A stretch of 64,000 nt of DNA. Source: Pseudomonas sp. NFIX28 (lineage in GTDB: Bacteria; Pseudomonadota; Gammaproteobacteria; Pseudomonadales; Pseudomonadaceae). Position numbers and translations under genes: made by a program. Position 1 is the first letter of the stretch, and every line of letters starts with the position of its first letter. The notes under the pieces were generated by a model, which did not search any database, was not told the origin of the DNA, and saw nothing but the letters and a program-made list of their open reading frames with translations. The stretch spans positions 62,001 through 126,000 of the forward strand of contig NZ_FNPW01000002.1 in assembly GCF_900107395.1 (NCBI RefSeq), in the 5' to 3' direction. Below, in pieces: positions 56,988 through 64,000 of the stretch.

Positions 56988-58128
56988 ATGAACCTCTTCG
57001 ACCTGCTGCAACTGCCCAACGGTGCCACTGTTCCCAACCGCCTGTGCAAGGCGGCGATGGAGGAGAATATGAGCGATGCCGAACATGCTCCCTCCGAAGC
57101 GTTGTTGTGTCTGTATCAGACTTGAGCCGACGGCGGCGCTGGGTTGATCCTCAGCGGCAACGTCATAGTCGACCGCCACGCGCTGACCGGCCCGGGCGGC
57201 GTGCTGCTGGAAAGCGACCGGCAACTGCAGCACTTCACGTAATGGGCCAAGGCTGGGCGCAGCCGGGGCGCGCAGTTCTGGTTGCAGATCAACCACCCCG
57301 GCCGGCAGATGCTCGCCAGCCTTGGTCAGCCAACCATGGCGCCGTCGGTGGTGGCGCTGAAGCTCGGTGCCCTGTCGCGGATGTTCCAGGTGCCGCGGGA
57401 GATGATCGAGGCGGACATCGCTGAGGTTGTCCGTCGCTTCACCCACACCGCCGTGCTCGCCGAGCAGGCCGGCTTTACCGGCGTGCAGATTCATGCCGCC
57501 CATGGCTACCTGCTCAGCCAGTTCCTCTCGCCGCTGAGCAACCGCCGTACCGACCGCTGGGGCGGCTCGGTGCAGAACCGCGCCCGCCTGCTGCTGGAGA
57601 TTATCCGCGCGGTGCGCGCAGGTGGCGCCGACCTTCTGCGTGGCGGTCAAGCTCAACTCTGCGGATTTCCAGCGCGGCGGCTTCGATGTCCACGACGCGC
57701 GACGAATGTTGGAGATGCTCAATGAGCGGCCGGTGGACCTGGTGGAACTCTCCGGTGGCAGCTACGAGGCGCCGGCCAGGCAGGGCGACACGCGCGACGG
57801 CCGGACCTTGGCCCGCGAGGCGTACTTCCTAGAATTCGCCCGCGATATGGTGACCTGCGCGCGAATGCCGCTGATGGTCACCGGTGGAATCAGCCGGCGC
57901 GAGGTGGCACAGCGTGTGATTGCCGACGGCGTCGCCATGGTGGGCATGGCCTAGGCCCTGGCCATCTATCCGCAACTGCCCAAGGTCTGGCGCGACCATC
58001 AGGGCATGCAGGCCCGCCTGCCGATGATCCGCTGGAAGCACAAGCTGCTGGCGGCCCGCGCCTACATGACCAGCATCAAGTACCAGATGCGCGCTCTCAG
58101 CCGTGGTCGCGCGCCGAGGCATGACTGA
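56988..58128 (+). pseudogene. NADH:flavin oxidoreductase (old yellow enzyme family), degraded
   Basis: The frame from the ATG at 56988 (MNLFDLLQLPNGATVPNRLC) is interrupted by TGA at 57123, TAA at 57240, a frameshift near 57620-57640 (+1), and TAG at 57952. Around these breaks the sequence still reads as one OYE-family protein: ADGGAGLILSGNVIVDRH, QINHPGRQMLASLGQP, GVQIHAAHGYLLSQFLSPLS, NRRTDRWGGSVQNRARLLLE, VELSGGSYEAP, then PLMVTGGISRREVAQRVIAD. The stops look like single-base changes (for example Trp TGG to TGA). The gene is dead. Confidence 0.88.
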
Positions 58129-58149
58129 TGATCGAAGCACCTAGGCGGC

Positions 58150-58620
58150 GTGCATCAAAAGCAGAAACATTACGGTCGAAAAAAATCCACACATGAGCAC
58201 CATTGCCTGAGCGTGAAATGCAACAGTTCCGAGTTGAGCAAGCTGTATCAGCGCCGGGGGCAAAAAACCAAGGTTTTGCTTCACAAGCGGATGATCCACA
58301 CCGTCATCGGCCTACCCGACGGGTTGTTCTCCGGATCTTCGACTGCTGCTTCAGTGATGATTCTCAATACGGTGAAACCATCCGACTCCATTCGATTCGT
58401 GAAGGTGACAGATGAGTTCACCGCTAGCGGCCCCGAAAAACGCACTGAACTGACCAAGCTTCCACAGTTACTGAGCACCGTGAACAATCCGATGGCGATC
58501 AAAATCGCCGTTAGCGAGATTGTGCCAGACGATTGCAACCTTGAAATTAGTCGATACCTGCCGGACGAAGAGATATGCAAACTGAGCGCGGCCTGTCCAT
58601 TCAGCCCACCAACAAATTGA
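58150..58620 (+). pseudogene. remnant of a type I restriction-modification N6-adenine methylase (HsdM-like)
   Basis: Only the C-terminal part of an HsdM-type methylase remains: RMIHTVIGLPDGLFSGSSTA, ASVMILNTVKPSDSIRFVKV, then VPDDCNLEISRYLPDEE, the usual segments after the NPPY catalytic block. The NPPY and SAM-binding parts are missing, and no hsdR or hsdS is nearby. The open frame of 156 residues has no good ribosome site. Codon use is less G+C rich than the core genes, in keeping with acquired DNA. Confidence 0.72.
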
Positions 58621-58655
58621 TCGACCATGGGGCCATATTTATAGATCAATACATA

Positions 58656-58686
58656 GAAAAACCCCGGCACGAGGCCGGGGGTTTTC
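58656..58686. terminator. gyrB terminator
   Basis: AAAACCCCGGC and GCCGGGGGTTTT pair around ACGAG with A-run and T-run on either side. It is 60 bases downstream of the gyrB stop (minus strand) and marks the right edge of the accessory block. Confidence 0.85.
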
Positions 58687-58745
58687 ATTAGAGAGCGACA
58701 ATAACCCGCCCACTCGCGACACTTAATGTGCCCATCGACACCGGA

Positions 58746-62271
<3,526 letters not shown>

Positions 62272-62291
62272 CTAGCTTCTGCTGAGCATGA

Positions 62292-63395
62292 TTACAGGCG
62301 CATCGGCATGACAACGTAAGCCGAGTCGTCGTTGTCAGATTCCTGCACCAGCGCACTGCTGTTGGAATCGGACAGGATCAGGCGTACCTGTTCGGTGGTC
62401 ATCACGCCCAGCACGTCGAGCAGGTAGCTGACGTTGAAGCCGATCTCCAGCGAACCGCCGTTGTATTCCACGCCTACTTCTTCTTCCGCTTCTTCCTGCT
62501 CCGGGTTGTTCGCCTGGATTTTCAGCTGACCGTTGGCCAGTTGCAGGCGGATACCGCGGTACTTCTCGTTGGACAGAATCGCGGTACGGCTGAAGGCTTC
62601 ACGCAGCGCCTGGCGGTCGCCCAATACCAGCTTGTCACCGCCCTTCGGCAGTACGCGCTCGTAGTCGGGGAACTTGCCGTCGACCAGCTTGGAAGTGAAG
62701 GTGAACTCGCCGGTGGTCGCACGGATGTGGTGTTGACCCAGCACGATGCTGACGTTGCCGTCCGGCTCGGTGAGCAGGCGGGCCAGTTCCAGGATGCCTT
62801 TGCGCGGCACGATCACCTGGTGGCGATCCGGCTGACCAATATCGGCCTGCATCGAGCACATGGCCAGGCGGTGACCGTCGGTGGCCACGGCGCGGATGAT
62901 GCCGGCGGAGACTTCCAGCAGCATGCCGTTGAGGTAATAACGCACGTCCTGTTGAGCCATGGCGAAGCTGGTGCGCTCGATCAGGCGACGCAGCTTGCTC
63001 TGCTCCAGCTGGCAAGTCAGCGAGCCCGGGCCTTCTTCCACGGTCGGGAAATCGTTGGCCGGCAGAGTGGACAAGGTAAAGCGGCTACGGCCAGCCTTGA
63101 CCACCAGCTTTTGCTCGTCGACCTTGATGTCGATCAGGGCATCGTTCGGCAGGCTCTTGCAGATGTCCATCAGCTTACGTGCCGGGACAGTGATCTCGCC
63201 TGGCTCCGCCGGCTCTTCCAGCTGCACGCGACCGACCAGTTCGACTTCCAGGTCGGTACCGGTCAGCGACAGTTGCTGGCCTTCGACAACCAACAGCACG
63301 TTGGAAAGTACCGGCAAGGTCTGACGACGTTCGACGACGCCGGCGACCAGTTGCAGGGGTTTCAACAGGGCTTCGCGTTGAATGGTGAAATGCAT
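62292..63395 (-). CDS. dnaN: DNA polymerase III beta sliding clamp
   Basis: A 367-residue clamp made of three similar domains; it tethers DNA polymerase III. Typical segments are MHFTIQREALLKPLQLVAGV at the start, RRLIERTSFAMAQQDVRYYLNG mid-protein and the C-terminal DNDDSAYVVMPMRL. The ATG at 63395 follows AAGGGA. It lies 38 bases after dnaA and 20 before recF. Confidence 0.97.
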   Translation of the reverse strand: MHFTIQREALLKPLQLVAGVVERRQTLPVLSNVLLVVEGQQLSLTGTDLEVELVGRVQLEEPAEPGEITVPARKLMDICKSLPNDALIDIKVDEQKLVVKAGRSRFTLSTLPANDFPTVEEGPGSLTCQLEQSKLRRLIERTSFAMAQQDVRYYLNGMLLEVSAGIIRAVATDGHRLAMCSMQADIGQPDRHQVIVPRKGILELARLLTEPDGNVSIVLGQHHIRATTGEFTFTSKLVDGKFPDYERVLPKGGDKLVLGDRQALREAFSRTAILSNEKYRGIRLQLANGQLKIQANNPEQEEAEEEVGVEYNGGSLEIGFNVSYLLDVLGVMTTEQVRLILSDSNSSALVQESDNDDSAYVVMPMRL

Positions 63396-63433
63396 GGTCT
63401 AGTCCCTTGCCTTAATAAGCTGCGCTGGAGTCA

Positions 63434-64000
63434 TCAAGTGGTCAGAGTACGCAGCAGGTTCTTGTAGTCCTCGCGGATGTCCGCGTCGGATTCCTTAAGT
63501 TCATTGATCTTGCGGCATGCGTGCAAGACCGTGGTGTGGTCGCGGCCGCCAAACACATCGCCGATTTCCGGCAGGCTATGGTTGGTCAGTTCCTTGGACA
63601 AGGCCATGGCCACCTGACGCGGCCGCGCGACCGAGCGCGAGCGCCGCTTGGACAGCAGATCGGAGATCTTGATCTTGTAGTACTCGGCGACTGTGCGCTG
63701 AATGTTATCCACAGAGACCAATTTGTCCTGCAGGGCCAGCAGGTCTTTCAGCGACTCACGAATCAGCTCGATGGTGATGTCGCGCCCCATGAAGTGCGAG
63801 TGGGCGATGACGCGCTTGAGCGCACCTTCCAGTTCACGCACGTTGGAGCGAATCCGCTGGGCAATGAAGAACGCCGCATCGTGAGGCAGTTCGACTTTGG
63901 CCTGGTCGGCTTTCTTCATCAGGATCGCGACGCGGGTTTCCAGTTCCGGTGGCTCTACCGCCACTGTCAGGCCCCAGCCGAAACGTGATTTCAGGCGTTC
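63434..64000 (-). CDS. dnaA: chromosomal replication initiator DnaA (5' part outside window)
   Basis: The last 188 residues of DnaA are present; the N-terminus is beyond the right edge. What remains is the end of the AAA+ domain ([34 protein letters not shown] sensor II region) and the DNA-binding domain IV with [14 protein letters not shown] and the signature [19 protein letters not shown]. An exact DnaA box lies in the coding sequence (63705-63713). Confidence 0.96.
   Translation of the reverse strand, partial: ERLKSRFGWGLTVAVEPPELETRVAILMKKADQAKVELPHDAAFFIAQRIRSNVRELEGALKRVIAHSHFMGRDITIELIRESLKDLLALQDKLVSVDNIQRTVAEYYKIKISDLLSKRRSRSVARPRQVAMALSKELTNHSLPEIGDVFGGRDHTTVLHACRKINELKESDADIREDYKNLLRTLTT

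Overview
The window is a chromosomal segment of a Pseudomonas, most likely of the P. fluorescens complex (P. protegens/P. chlororaphis type), lying directly beside the replication origin. dnaA, dnaN, recF and gyrB run leftward at the right edge, so oriC should lie just past base 64000. The gene order glyQ-glyS, tag, the LpxL-like acyltransferase, trkA-rsmB-fmt-def, LysM-dprA-tsaC, qor-hemF-aroE, trpI-trpBA, prlC and coxB is the conserved origin-proximal order of Pseudomonas. The species group is inferred from gene content (periplasmic gluconate dehydrogenase, choline-sulfatase) and from REP type. It was not tested against a database.

Layout: 1-6272 coxB end, a conserved hypothetical, a tandem REP array, a SulP transporter paired with a beta-carbonic anhydrase, and a radical SAM gene under a LexA-box palindrome. 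6281-10149 is a three-gene gluconate 2-dehydrogenase operon. 10447-20999 holds small housekeeping and envelope genes (secreted phosphatase, YheV-like zinc ribbon, prlC, gamma-carbonic anhydrase, HAD phosphatase, a REP-associated transposase, lipoproteins, two DUF1161 proteins, OsmC, LLM oxidoreductase, dodecin, YqjD-like). 20996-24056 is trpI/trpBA, followed by a frameshifted small gene. 25673-30950 is a choline-O-sulfate locus (LysR, betC, binding protein, SulP). 31065-48438 is the conserved origin-proximal block.

48611-58690 is an insertion between lptA and gyrB. Its left half is a CHASE2 histidine kinase, a FecR-domain protein, aqpZ and an OmpR-type regulator. Its right half (54411-58690) is visibly decayed: an IS21-like end, a flavin oxidoreductase pseudogene with three stops and a frameshift, a type I methylase remnant, a small membrane protein behind a LexA-like box, and an extra parS-like site.

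Three layers of non-coding signal overlie the genes. (1) REP/REPIN palindromes sit at about ten loci, with their presumed mobiliser (RAYT) present at 15034. (2) At least 17 exact DnaA boxes all lie in the origin-side 40 kb, including a perfect inverted pair at 42403-42434. (3) Three parS-type ParB sites sit close to gyrB/recF.
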